From Chloroflexota bacterium (GTDB lineage: Bacteria > Chloroflexota > Anaerolineae > Caldilineales > Caldilineaceae), in contig BOKO01000007.1 in assembly GCA_016861025.1 (NCBI GenBank), positions 1-64,000 on the forward strand: a stretch of DNA of 64,000 nucleotides. The letters are read 5' to 3'. The position numbers and the translations under genes are program-made. The notes beneath the pieces were generated by a model. That model made no database searches and was not told the origin of the DNA. It saw only the letters and a list, made by a program, of their open reading frames with translations. This document shows positions 45,101 through 54,090 of this stretch, in pieces (within the stretch, counting starts at the first letter, position 1; each line of letters begins with the position of its first letter).

Positions 45101-47614
45101 ATGAGACAACGTATCATGCGTCCGGCGTGGACTGTGGCGGCGCTGGTTTCGATAGCGGCGGCGGTGTTGCTGAGCGCCTGCGCCCTGGTCAGCGCGCCGC
45201 CCCCTGCTGCGCCCTCCATTGCGCTTCCTGATCCTGCAACCGACTGGCAGGCCATCTCCGAGGCGGGTGTGATGGTCGTCGGAGTCACTGTGGATTATCC
45301 CCCTTTCGAGTATTACACCGACAGTTTCCAGATCGATGGCTTTGATCCGGCGTTAATGCGTGCAATCGGTCAACAGCTTGGCGTGGAAATAAAGTTTGTC
45401 GACCTCGCCTTTGACGGCCTCAGCCAGGCGCTGGCAGCGGGACAGGTGGATGCGGTGATCGCTGCTTTGTCAGAGACGCCGGAACGCGCCAGCGTTTTGG
45501 ATTTCAGCCTGCCTTACTTTGTCTCGGAAGACGCCTATCTGGTGGATAGTGGATCAACACTTGTCGTGGAGGCTCCTGCTGACCTGCAGAATCTGCGCGT
45601 GGCGGTGCAGCTTGGCTCTATCTATGAAGACTTGATACAGAAGACGTTGGTCGATACAGGACTGATCGCTCCACGCAACGTGATCCGCTACGACAACATC
45701 GCCAGCGCAGTGCGCGATCTTGCCAGCGCGCGCGTCGACGTCGTCGTGCTCGATCTATTGGCTGCGCAGCGCTTTGTAGACGATGGCGTCGCCCGCCTTG
45801 CGGGTCAGGGCTTGAACGCACAGCGCTATGCAATCGCCGTGCGCAAAGGCTCCAGCGAATTGCGTCAGCAACTTGATCGATCGCTCGATGTCCTGCGCAC
45901 ACGCGGTGCGCTGGCGCGGCTTGCCGAACAGTATCTGGGCATCCCGCTCCAGGAGTTTCCGGCGTTGCCCACCGAATCAATCGCCGCAGCGACAAAAGCC
46001 GCTGCGATGCCTTCCTGTCTCAACGCAATGGCGTGGGTATCTAGCCTTTCCTACGACGACCTGGAGATGACGGCGCCGCCGGTCATGTTCCCCGGTCAAC
46101 CCTTCACTAAGGCGTGGCGAGTTCAAAACGTTGGAACCTGCACCTGGGACGAGAGTTATTTTGCAACTTTTGCACGCGGCTCTGCGCCCGGCGCCGCCAT
46201 GGGGGGCGCGCCGACCAACCTGCGAGGTTCAGTCGCGCCGGGCGAGACCTACGATCTTTCGGTCGATCTGGTGGCGCCGCTGTTGCCTGGCGTCTATCAG
46301 GCGCAGTGGGAAATGCACGACAGCGACGGCCGCGCCTTCGGTCAGACATTGCGCGTCGGCGTGCAGGTGGCCGGCGCACCGACGCCCACCCCAGCGCCAA
46401 CGCCGACGCCGGCTCCCGGCATTGTTTTCTATGCCGATACAACCAGGGTGACGCGCGGACAGCCGCTGACCTTTGTCTGGGATGTGCAAGATGCACAGGC
46501 AGTTTATTTCTATCAGGAGGGTGAGGACTGGCAGGTCAACAATGTCGCCGCCACTGGTCAGCAGACCGTGACTCCGGATCGCACAACCGGCTATAACCTG
46601 CGCGTCGAACGCAGCGATGGCTCTGTGGAAACGCGAACGATCAATGTCGAGGCGCTGCCGGGCGCCGGACCGCAGATCGAGTTCTTTGCAGTGGCTCCCA
46701 ACGACAATGTCCCGCTCGGCGTCTGCGTCGATATTTCCTGGCGCGTGGTTGGGCAAGGCGTCCAAATTACATTGACGCGCGACGGAGAAGAATTGTGGGA
46801 GGATGCGCCGCAGGAGGGACATCTCGAAGATTGTCCAACGGCGCCCGGCGATGCTGTATATCAGCTCACAGCAACAGACGCCACGGGTGCAGACACGCGC
46901 CAGCAAACTGTACGCGTGATCGAGGCAATGACGATGATGGCGCAAAAAGCGGATGGCGCCCCGGTCATCGATATTTTCGCTGTGACGCCTGAAAACATCA
47001 TCGTCAACGGCTGTGTCGTCGTCAACTGGAACGTTGGCGGAGATGTCAAGACGATCCAAATTCTGCGCAACGATACGGTGATCCTGGATGGCGCGCCGCT
47101 TACAGGCTCTGGGCAGAACTGTCTCACCGAGGTCGGTGAATTTCGCTACCGCCTGGAAGCTACAAGTTCGACCGGCGCTGTCAGCAGCGCAGAGGTCAAT
47201 GTGACTGTTTCGCCAGCAGTGCAAAGTGCGCCGGCAGGCGCCGTCGGCGCCTCTGATCCGGTGCTGAGGGACAAAACATGGGTGTTGATTTCGATGTTCG
47301 ACGGCGTTGGCGCCATGACTTCGCCGCTGGCTGGCAGCCAGATCACAGCAACCTTTGGCGCAGACGGCGGAATGACGGGGCTGGCGGGTTGCAATAATTA
47401 CAACAGCGCCTACTCAGCAGCCAATGGGTCAATGAGTATTGGTCTGGCGATCAGCACGCGCAAATTCTGCGCCGAGCCAGCCGGCGTTATGGAGCAAGAG
47501 GCGCTCTATCTGGCGCTCTTGCCGACTGTGGCAAGCTACACCATCCAGAACGGTCACTTGACGCTGTTGAATGGCGTGGCGCAGGAGGTTGCCGTTTACG
47601 TGGTGGGGCAATAG
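45101..47614 (+). CDS. Lipoprotein with solute-binding, NBR1-type Ig and META domains
   Basis: An 837-aa lipoprotein: lipobox LLSAC after a signal stretch. Residues ~50-300 form a family-3 solute-binding domain (VTVDYPPFEYYTDSFQIDGF, then QVDAVIAALSETPERA). Residues ~320-425 form an NBR1-type Ig domain (KAWRVQNVGTCTWDESY). A Thr-Pro linker and up to three Ig-like domains follow, then a C-terminal META/HslJ-like domain (TGLAGCNNYNSAY). No ABC permease or ATPase is adjacent, so it may bind ligand without transport. AGAAAGGA precedes the ATG, and a candidate promoter lies upstream. Confidence 0.85.
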   Translation: MRQRIMRPAWTVAALVSIAAAVLLSACALVSAPPPAAPSIALPDPATDWQAISEAGVMVVGVTVDYPPFEYYTDSFQIDGFDPALMRAIGQQLGVEIKFVDLAFDGLSQALAAGQVDAVIAALSETPERASVLDFSLPYFVSEDAYLVDSGSTLVVEAPADLQNLRVAVQLGSIYEDLIQKTLVDTGLIAPRNVIRYDNIASAVRDLASARVDVVVLDLLAAQRFVDDGVARLAGQGLNAQRYAIAVRKGSSELRQQLDRSLDVLRTRGALARLAEQYLGIPLQEFPALPTESIAAATKAAAMPSCLNAMAWVSSLSYDDLEMTAPPVMFPGQPFTKAWRVQNVGTCTWDESYFATFARGSAPGAAMGGAPTNLRGSVAPGETYDLSVDLVAPLLPGVYQAQWEMHDSDGRAFGQTLRVGVQVAGAPTPTPAPTPTPAPGIVFYADTTRVTRGQPLTFVWDVQDAQAVYFYQEGEDWQVNNVAATGQQTVTPDRTTGYNLRVERSDGSVETRTINVEALPGAGPQIEFFAVAPNDNVPLGVCVDISWRVVGQGVQITLTRDGEELWEDAPQEGHLEDCPTAPGDAVYQLTATDATGADTRQQTVRVIEAMTMMAQKADGAPVIDIFAVTPENIIVNGCVVVNWNVGGDVKTIQILRNDTVILDGAPLTGSGQNCLTEVGEFRYRLEATSSTGAVSSAEVNVTVSPAVQSAPAGAVGASDPVLRDKTWVLISMFDGVGAMTSPLAGSQITATFGADGGMTGLAGCNNYNSAYSAANGSMSIGLAISTRKFCAEPAGVMEQEALYLALLPTVASYTIQNGHLTLLNGVAQEVAVYVVGQ

Positions 47615-47621
47615 TATTGTC

Positions 47622-47666
47622 ATGAACGCCTTCCAGGAAGCATCAAACTCGCTGGAAGGCGTTCAT
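47622..47666. terminator. Bidirectional terminator-like hairpin
   Basis: ATGAACGCCTTCCAG (47622-47636) and CTGGAAGGCGTTCAT (47652-47666) are exact inverted copies with a 15-base loop, placed between convergent stop codons. No long T tract follows. Confidence 0.7.
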
Positions 47667-47671
47667 CAGAA

Positions 47672-48985
47672 TCAATCTCCGGCGATTGCCAACACGTCGA
47701 CAAGATTGACCTGTGCATCGCGCTGGAATGCTTCCACCGTGATTGTGCGGAAGAGCAGCAACGCCGCAATCAGGCCGGTGATTTCCAGCCCGAAGACTGT
47801 CATATACCCCAGGGCGACATCGCCCGTGAGATGGTAAGCGATATCGCGCAGCAGTGCGCCGCCGACGGCGCCGAGCGATTGCGCTACAAAATTTGCGACG
47901 CCCCATGCGCCCATGTACAGCCCTACGCTCTGTGGCACAGTCATATCGAGCATAAAGCTGAGATTGCTCACTGTCATCAATCCGCTGCCCAGGCCGAGCA
48001 GGAAGACGGATGCTTGAAAGAACAGGCTGTTGCCCATTGAGCCAGCCACAATGATCAGCCCGAACGCCGCAATTGCTACGATGGCGCCGGCGTAGGCATT
48101 GACGCGTTTGCCAAACAAACGCACCAGCCCCAACCCACCTAGAAGCGTGATAAAGACGCCTATGCCCCAGATTGCCTCAAGCCGCGTCGTCTCACTCACC
48201 GACATGCCCAGCGTGTCGGCGGCGTACGGTTCTAGCAGCACATCTTGCGCGCGAATTCCCACCAACACCAGCAACAAATAGAAAAAGAAACGCTTTGCCG
48301 TTGCATTATGCGCCAGCGCTTGCAACGCCGTCATCGGATTGTCAGCTTTGTTTTGCAGAGTTCGTTTCCCGTCGTGGGCTGGCTCCACTCCCGCCGAACC
48401 CAACAAGATGAACACCGTCGCCACCGCCCAGATCGCGCCAAAAGCAAAGTAGATGCCGTCTTGCGACGAATCGAGCGCTAAGAGGCGCGACAGCGAAATG
48501 CTGGCGATGATCGTTGAGAGAATCATTGCCGTCCACATCACGCCGACTGTAGCAGTGCGCCAGGTTTTTGGCGAACGCTCGGTCAACTCACTGGCAAGCG
48601 AGAGATAGCTCACCGATGCCACGTTGACGCCGACGCCCCACAACGCAAACACGGCGAAGGATGCAATCAAGCCGGGCAAAAAGTGCTCGTCCATATAAAA
48701 CACAGTGTGTGCTGTCATGTAGCTGCCAAAGGTCGCCATCAGTCCTCCCACCAACATCCACGGCGAACGATGCAGCCCCCACAGCGGGCGTCGATCCGCA
48801 TAGGCGCCAACAATGACCTGAAACGGCGACAGCATATATGGCAGCGCCACCAACAAGCCGACAAACACAGCCGGCATTCCCATGTCGGCAATCATGATGC
48901 GGTTGAGGGTTCCAGTAATTGGAACAACTGTCAACGAGACGCCCACATGTACAAGCGATAATTGAATAATTGAACGAGCATTCAT
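47672..48985 (-). CDS. PucC-like MFS membrane protein
   Basis: A 437-aa protein with about twelve membrane segments. LNRIMIADMGMPAVFVGLLVALPYMLSPFQ and HRSPWMLVGGL resemble the PucC/LhaA group of the major facilitator superfamily, linked with (bacterio)chlorophyll delivery in phototrophs. No photosynthesis gene is visible in this window, so the substrate here may be another tetrapyrrole or unrelated. It is convergent to the lipoprotein gene and divergent from the polymerase gene. Confidence 0.75.
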   Translation of the reverse strand: MNARSIIQLSLVHVGVSLTVVPITGTLNRIMIADMGMPAVFVGLLVALPYMLSPFQVIVGAYADRRPLWGLHRSPWMLVGGLMATFGSYMTAHTVFYMDEHFLPGLIASFAVFALWGVGVNVASVSYLSLASELTERSPKTWRTATVGVMWTAMILSTIIASISLSRLLALDSSQDGIYFAFGAIWAVATVFILLGSAGVEPAHDGKRTLQNKADNPMTALQALAHNATAKRFFFYLLLVLVGIRAQDVLLEPYAADTLGMSVSETTRLEAIWGIGVFITLLGGLGLVRLFGKRVNAYAGAIVAIAAFGLIIVAGSMGNSLFFQASVFLLGLGSGLMTVSNLSFMLDMTVPQSVGLYMGAWGVANFVAQSLGAVGGALLRDIAYHLTGDVALGYMTVFGLEITGLIAALLLFRTITVEAFQRDAQVNLVDVLAIAGD

Positions 48986-49193
48986 GTCCTTGACTCAACA
49001 GTTTTTATAAAGTCATCCTGGCGGTTGTATGCAACAGTTGTGCGCAATGTAAAAATAATAGATTTACATCGAGTTGCACAGCAGTTTAGTATAGATTTTC
49101 ATAGATTTCAACCTGGGGTCAGGAATGAATTCACCAATCGATTCGCTGCTCTGAAAACTTGGAGAATTGTTGCGCACGTCATACGATCGATCC

Positions 49194-52100
49194 ATGTCGA
49201 CCGAACCCGCATCTGTCATTCACCTCAACGCTCATTCCTGGTTCAGCCTATTGTGCGCCACACCGCCGGTCGAACGATTGGCGGTGCGCGCTGCACAGGA
49301 GCGGATGACGCATCTGGCGCTGACCGACACGAACGTGCTCTACGGAGCGGTCGCTTTCCATCGCACCTGTCATGCAGCCGGTGTGCAGCCGATTATCGGT
49401 ATGACGGCGACGTTGGAGGCGCCTCAGGGTCTGACCATGCATCGAACACCTGGAGAAGTCGTCCTGCTTGCAACCGGGCCAGCCGGCTATCGATCACTCT
49501 GTCGGCTTTCTTCAATCGTGCAGGCGACGCCCGGACGCGCCGGAAGCAGGATCACCCAGGATGAGCTAAAAATGCACCACGACGGCTTGATCTGTCTGTC
49601 GGGTGGGCGTCGAGGGTGGGTCGACCATCTGCTCCGGTTGGGAGAACGCTCCGCTGCGGGTCGTGTCGTGAGCTGGCTGGCTGGCGTCTTTGGTGAACGC
49701 GCGTGGCTCAGCATCGACTGCTCGGCGTCCGATGGTGCAGCGGTGGGGCGCGAGATCGAATCGCTGGCCGCGCGCTTTGGTCTTGGCGTCGTCGCTGCGC
49801 AGCCGATCTACTGCCTGGACGCGGCGGAGCGCAGTCGGCTCTGTCTGCTGGCGGCGATTGCCCGCAATACTACGCTCGATGCGCTGACCGACGAAGACCG
49901 GCTTGATGGCGGCGACGAATCCGTCCTGTTGCATTGGCTGTCCCCGCAAGAAATGGCTGAGCGTTACGCCGCCTTTCCCCAAGCGCTGCGCGCCACCGTC
50001 GAGATTGCTGCACAGTGTCAGCCGGCTCTGCCCGATGGCCGCCCGATCTGGCCCGTGCTGGCGTTGCCTGACGCGCACACACCCGACCAGACGCTGGCGG
50101 CGCAAGCAAACTCTGGTCTACGCCAGCGCTACGGCGATGTGCAGCATAATGAGTGGTCGGCGCTGACGACTCGTCTCGACGCTGAATTGGACGCCATCGC
50201 CCGCCACGGATTTGCGCCGCTTTTCCTGCTCGTGGCCGACATCGTGCGTTTTGCGCGCAGCCGGGATATTCCTGTTTCAACGCGCGGCAGCGTGGCGAAC
50301 TCGCTCGTCGCCTACTGCATCGGCATTACCACCGTTGATCCGGTCATGCACGATCTGCTCTTTGAACGCTTTCTCAACCCTGCGCGCAGCAGTTTGCCCG
50401 ACATCGACCTCGACTTTTGCAGCGTGCGTCGCGATGAAGTGCTCGATTATGTGCGCCAGACCTACGGCGCCGAGCGCGTAGCGCTGGTTGCTACGATCAG
50501 CACGCTGCGTCTGCGCTCCGCTCTGCGCGAGACGGCAAAAGCGTATGGGCTGGACGAAGCGACGATCGGTCGGCTGGTCAAACTGTTGCCGGAGGACTGG
50601 CATCCCGACCCGCGACGACGCAGCGCACAGACGCTCGACGCTGCGCTGGCGAAGGTGGAAGATGAGAGGCTGCATCCAGTTGTGCGCGCGGCGTTTGGTC
50701 TGCTGCGCCAGCCAGACCACCTGAGCGTTCATCCGGGCGGCGTTGTGATTACACCGGGGCCTCTGACCGACGTGGCGCCGGTGCAGTTGGCGCCGAAAGG
50801 CTTCCTGATTACACAGTTCGACCACGGCGATGTTGAAGCGCTTGGCCTGCCCAAGATCGACCTGCTCGGCATCCGCGCCTTGACAGTGCTGGCTGACGCC
50901 GCTGAGCTTGTGCGCCGCCATGATGACCCTGGCTTTCGCGTCGACGCCATCCCGCTCGACGATGCATTGACCGGCGATATGCTGGCACGCGGCGACACGA
51001 TCGGCGTCTTTCAGTGCGAATCGAGCGGCGCACAGCGTACATTGCGCCAGCTCAAGGCGCGCACTGTACAGGACTTGGCTGTCGCCAACGCCTTTTTCAA
51101 ACCGGGTCCTGCACTCGGCGGCATGGCGCAGCACTTCATCCGCCGTTATCGAGGTGAGGAGCCGGTGCGCTATCTACACCCGGCGCTGGAGCCAATCCTA
51201 CGCCGTACAAAGGGGGTGCTGATCTTCCAGGAACAGATCTTGCGCATCGCACGCGAGATCGCCGGCCTGTCGTGGGCGGAAGCTGACCATCTGCGCAAGG
51301 GGATGAGCAAGTTTCAGGGCGCCGAGATGGAGGCGATGCGCGAGCGGTTCGTGGCAGGTTGTCAGCGCGCTGCGCCCGACGGCCCGGCGTTAAGCGAGGT
51401 GCAGGCGCGCACGCTGTGGGAGCAGGTGGCGCCCTTTGCTGGCTATGGCTTCAACCAGGGACACGCCACCGCCTATGCAGACGTGAGCTATCGTTCAGCC
51501 TATGTGCGCGCACATTGGCCTGCTGCGTTCCTGGCGGCGCGGCTGGCGAACTGGGGTGGTTTTCACCATCCGGCCATCTATATTGCCGAAGCGCGGCGGC
51601 TAGGCATTGCAGTGCGCCCACCGCATGTCAACTTCAGCAACCAAGAATTTACGCTCTTCTCGCAAAGGGTCGATGCGGAGTCAGTTGCAAACGCTGACGC
51701 AGAGATGACGGGCGCTGTACAGAGAAATGCAAGAAGCGCCGTGCTGTACATGGGGCTGAATCAAGTGCGTGATCTGCGCCAATCGAGCGTACAGGCGCTC
51801 ATTGCGGAACGCAGCCGCGCCGTATTTTGCGATCTCGCCGATCTCCTGCGTCGTGCACCCCTGCAACGCAAGGAGATCACTCACCTGATCCAGTGCGGCG
51901 CGCTCGATGGATTGGGTGAAAGCCGGGCGGCGTTGCTTGACGAAGCCGGACGCGGCGGCGTCGCCAGTGCACAGCAAGCCACGTTTGCGTTCATGGCGCA
52001 GCAGGTGAAGCACGAGAGTGCGGCGCAGCGGCTGGAGTGGGAACAACACATCTTGGGGCAACCGGTCAGCGTGCAGCCGCTTGACCTGGCGCCCAACGCC

Positions 52101-52403
52101 CGCGCCGGCTGTATCTCGCTGGCGGAGGTTGTCGCCACACCCCGCCAGATTGTACAGGTGGTGGGCATGCGGCTGCCTGGCTGGACAGGCGGTAAGGGGT
52201 TCTTTCTGAGCGACAGTGAGCGTTTCTGCATTGCCGTCCCACCGCGTGGGGTCAGCAATCCGCCGCCGTGGGCGATCGTATGCATCCGCGGACGCTGGCT
52301 GGAAGATGAATGGGGCGGCGGCTGGTTACAGATCGAGCAAATCGAACGAATTGAAGAGATAGAAGCTGTTACAAAAAAAGGAAAAGTGAGTTGTGAAACT
52401 TAG
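49194..52403 (+). CDS. dnaE2: DnaE-type DNA polymerase III alpha (error-prone DnaE2-like)
   Basis: A 1069-aa C-family DNA polymerase. The N-terminal PHP region starts HLNAHSWFSLL: the usual His-x-His is Asn12-Ala-His14, so the metal site is probably degraded. The polymerase aspartates are in LPDIDLDFC (Asp403, Asp405), after STRGSVANSLVAYCIGIT. HHH and OB-like regions follow. Length and domains fit the DnaE2 group used in translesion repair; the usual imuA/imuB partners are not adjacent. The start is uncertain because no good ribosome site is seen. It overlaps the next gene by 11 bases. Confidence 0.8.
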   Translation: MSTEPASVIHLNAHSWFSLLCATPPVERLAVRAAQERMTHLALTDTNVLYGAVAFHRTCHAAGVQPIIGMTATLEAPQGLTMHRTPGEVVLLATGPAGYRSLCRLSSIVQATPGRAGSRITQDELKMHHDGLICLSGGRRGWVDHLLRLGERSAAGRVVSWLAGVFGERAWLSIDCSASDGAAVGREIESLAARFGLGVVAAQPIYCLDAAERSRLCLLAAIARNTTLDALTDEDRLDGGDESVLLHWLSPQEMAERYAAFPQALRATVEIAAQCQPALPDGRPIWPVLALPDAHTPDQTLAAQANSGLRQRYGDVQHNEWSALTTRLDAELDAIARHGFAPLFLLVADIVRFARSRDIPVSTRGSVANSLVAYCIGITTVDPVMHDLLFERFLNPARSSLPDIDLDFCSVRRDEVLDYVRQTYGAERVALVATISTLRLRSALRETAKAYGLDEATIGRLVKLLPEDWHPDPRRRSAQTLDAALAKVEDERLHPVVRAAFGLLRQPDHLSVHPGGVVITPGPLTDVAPVQLAPKGFLITQFDHGDVEALGLPKIDLLGIRALTVLADAAELVRRHDDPGFRVDAIPLDDALTGDMLARGDTIGVFQCESSGAQRTLRQLKARTVQDLAVANAFFKPGPALGGMAQHFIRRYRGEEPVRYLHPALEPILRRTKGVLIFQEQILRIAREIAGLSWAEADHLRKGMSKFQGAEMEAMRERFVAGCQRAAPDGPALSEVQARTLWEQVAPFAGYGFNQGHATAYADVSYRSAYVRAHWPAAFLAARLANWGGFHHPAIYIAEARRLGIAVRPPHVNFSNQEFTLFSQRVDAESVANADAEMTGAVQRNARSAVLYMGLNQVRDLRQSSVQALIAERSRAVFCDLADLLRRAPLQRKEITHLIQCGALDGLGESRAALLDEAGRGGVASAQQATFAFMAQQVKHESAAQRLEWEQHILGQPVSVQPLDLAPNARAGCISLAEVVATPRQIVQVVGMRLPGWTGGKGFFLSDSERFCIAVPPRGVSNPPPWAIVCIRGRWLEDEWGGGWLQIEQIERIEEIEAVTKKGKVSCET

Positions 52404-53238
52404 CATCAGTATGTGGAGCGTGGTGTCTGCAGTGCGCCAGAAGCGCATCGACCTGCCCGGTTTCATTGAATTTGCGGCGCGACAACAGGAGAACGGCGCA
52501 CGCGGCGTGGAACTGCTCGATTATTTCTGGATCGATCGCGCCGCTGAAATGGGCAAGATCAGGCGACAGATCGCTGACGCCGGGCTGGAATTGGCGGTCT
52601 ATTCAATCGGCAATGATTTTTTCCAGCCTGAACGAGCGGCCTGGGAAAAGCAGCTTGCCGATCTCAAGGTCGGCGTTGAGGTGGCGGACCGTCTGGATGT
52701 ACGCACGCTGCGCGTTTTTAGCGGCAACGCCAAACCCGGCTATGCCTTCGAAGATGGGCTGGCATGGATTGTGGAAGGATTGGCTGCTGGCGCCGAGTAT
52801 GCAGCGAAGTACAGGGTGACGATGGCGCTCGAAAATCATGGTTTGATGGCTGGGCGCAGCGACCAGGTGCGCCAGGTGATCGACGCCGTGGGTTCGCCGT
52901 ATCTGCGCGCCAACATCGACACCGGCAACTTCCTGCTTGTCAACCAGAACCCGACCGATGCAGCGCGTGACCTGGCGGCGCTGGCGGCGCTGGTGCATCT
53001 AAAGGATTTTCGCCGCGCACGCCCGGACGAAACTGAGCACATCTACAAAGCATTGGATGGAACGGCGTTCACCGGCGCGGTGGTCGGAGAGGGTGAAGTT
53101 GATCTGCCTGCGATTGTGAGGATACTCGGTGAAGCTGGCTATACTGGCTGGCTCTCGTTGGAGTATGAAGGCGGCGAAGACCCACTGGAGATTGGCGTGC
53201 CGCAAAGCCTGCGTGCGGCGCAGAAGTTGTTGAGGTAA
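52393..53238 (+). CDS. Sugar phosphate isomerase/epimerase-like TIM-barrel protein
   Basis: A 281-aa protein of the xylose-isomerase-like TIM-barrel (AP endonuclease 2) family. GARGVELLDYFW, VTMALENHGLM, LRANIDTGNFLLV, LVHLKDFRR and GWLSLEYEGGEDP supply the metal-binding Glu, Asp and His residues. Substrate is unknown. A GTG start at 52393 lies inside the polymerase gene's end, which suggests co-transcription though a functional link is doubtful. Confidence 0.85.
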   Translation: MKLSISMWSVVSAVRQKRIDLPGFIEFAARQQENGARGVELLDYFWIDRAAEMGKIRRQIADAGLELAVYSIGNDFFQPERAAWEKQLADLKVGVEVADRLDVRTLRVFSGNAKPGYAFEDGLAWIVEGLAAGAEYAAKYRVTMALENHGLMAGRSDQVRQVIDAVGSPYLRANIDTGNFLLVNQNPTDAARDLAALAALVHLKDFRRARPDETEHIYKALDGTAFTGAVVGEGEVDLPAIVRILGEAGYTGWLSLEYEGGEDPLEIGVPQSLRAAQKLLR

Positions 53239-53293
53239 AGTTGCTGAGTGAAACAGGGCAGGTGCGGAGCGCCAACGCACCTGCTTCCTAACA

Positions 53294-53971
53294 TCATTTG
53301 CTGCGCGCCAACGTTGCTGGCCGTGCAATGACGATAATGCGGTGCGTGTTGTCGTTGCGCGGCCAGCACGAGACAAGCGTCAGACGGTCGTCGGGCGTTT
53401 CTTTGATGTAGTTGGCGTTTTCGCGACGCTGCTTTTCAGAAGCGTATTTTTCCGGGACGATCAACACTTCGTCCACGATGTATCGATGTTCGCGCCCGCC
53501 TGCGAATAGCTGAAGCAGATCGCCGCGTTTGAGTTGATCCAGTTCTCGAAAGACTGCACCTTTGATATTGTTGTGCCCGCTCAGCACAACGTTGCCAGAT
53601 TCACCGGGCAATGAGCTGTTTTTGTGCCAGCCAGCTGCGAATTCAGCCACATCCCACTCGCTGAAGATGGCGCCGCTAGAATCCTTCTTCGTGCTCCACC
53701 CCAGCTCCACAACTGGCATGTCAGCCTTGATCGCCGGAATGACAAGACGGCTTGGCAGCACTGGCTTGGCATTGGGTTGATGAAAAACCGGCGCTTTCAG
53801 CGGCGCAACAGGGCGGCTCGAGTCCGCCACGTCGGTTCTATCGACATAGTTGGCGATTTCTTCGACGGGAAGCGCCTTTTCCTGTGCAGAAGCGCTGCGT
53901 CCACAGCCAGCCAGACTTACGACCGCAAGAAGCAATACACAACAGATCACCAAACGAGCCATAAACACCAT
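53294..53971 (-). CDS. Sortase-family transpeptidase with lipobox
   Basis: A 225-aa protein. A signal segment ends in LAGC (Cys23), a lipobox, so it may be lipid-anchored instead of held by a membrane helix. The sortase domain keeps the catalytic His133 (NVVLSGHNN), Cys202 (LTLVSCWP) and Arg211 (HRIIVIARP). It should cleave a sorting signal and join the protein to another group. No LPXTG-type substrate is visible nearby; the gene upstream on the same strand is the LysM lipoprotein. AAGG lies upstream of ATG 53971. Confidence 0.85.
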   Translation of the reverse strand: MVFMARLVICCVLLLAVVSLAGCGRSASAQEKALPVEEIANYVDRTDVADSSRPVAPLKAPVFHQPNAKPVLPSRLVIPAIKADMPVVELGWSTKKDSSGAIFSEWDVAEFAAGWHKNSSLPGESGNVVLSGHNNIKGAVFRELDQLKRGDLLQLFAGGREHRYIVDEVLIVPEKYASEKQRRENANYIKETPDDRLTLVSCWPRNDNTHRIIVIARPATLARSK

Positions 53972-54090
53972 CGCACAACCTTATCAATCGATCGATAACG
54001 CATACGCTTATTGCTTTATAGCAGCAAAATGAGACTCTGCACAAACTGCGAGCAGTGAATCCACCATATCCAATCCGTCATGTTCTACTT

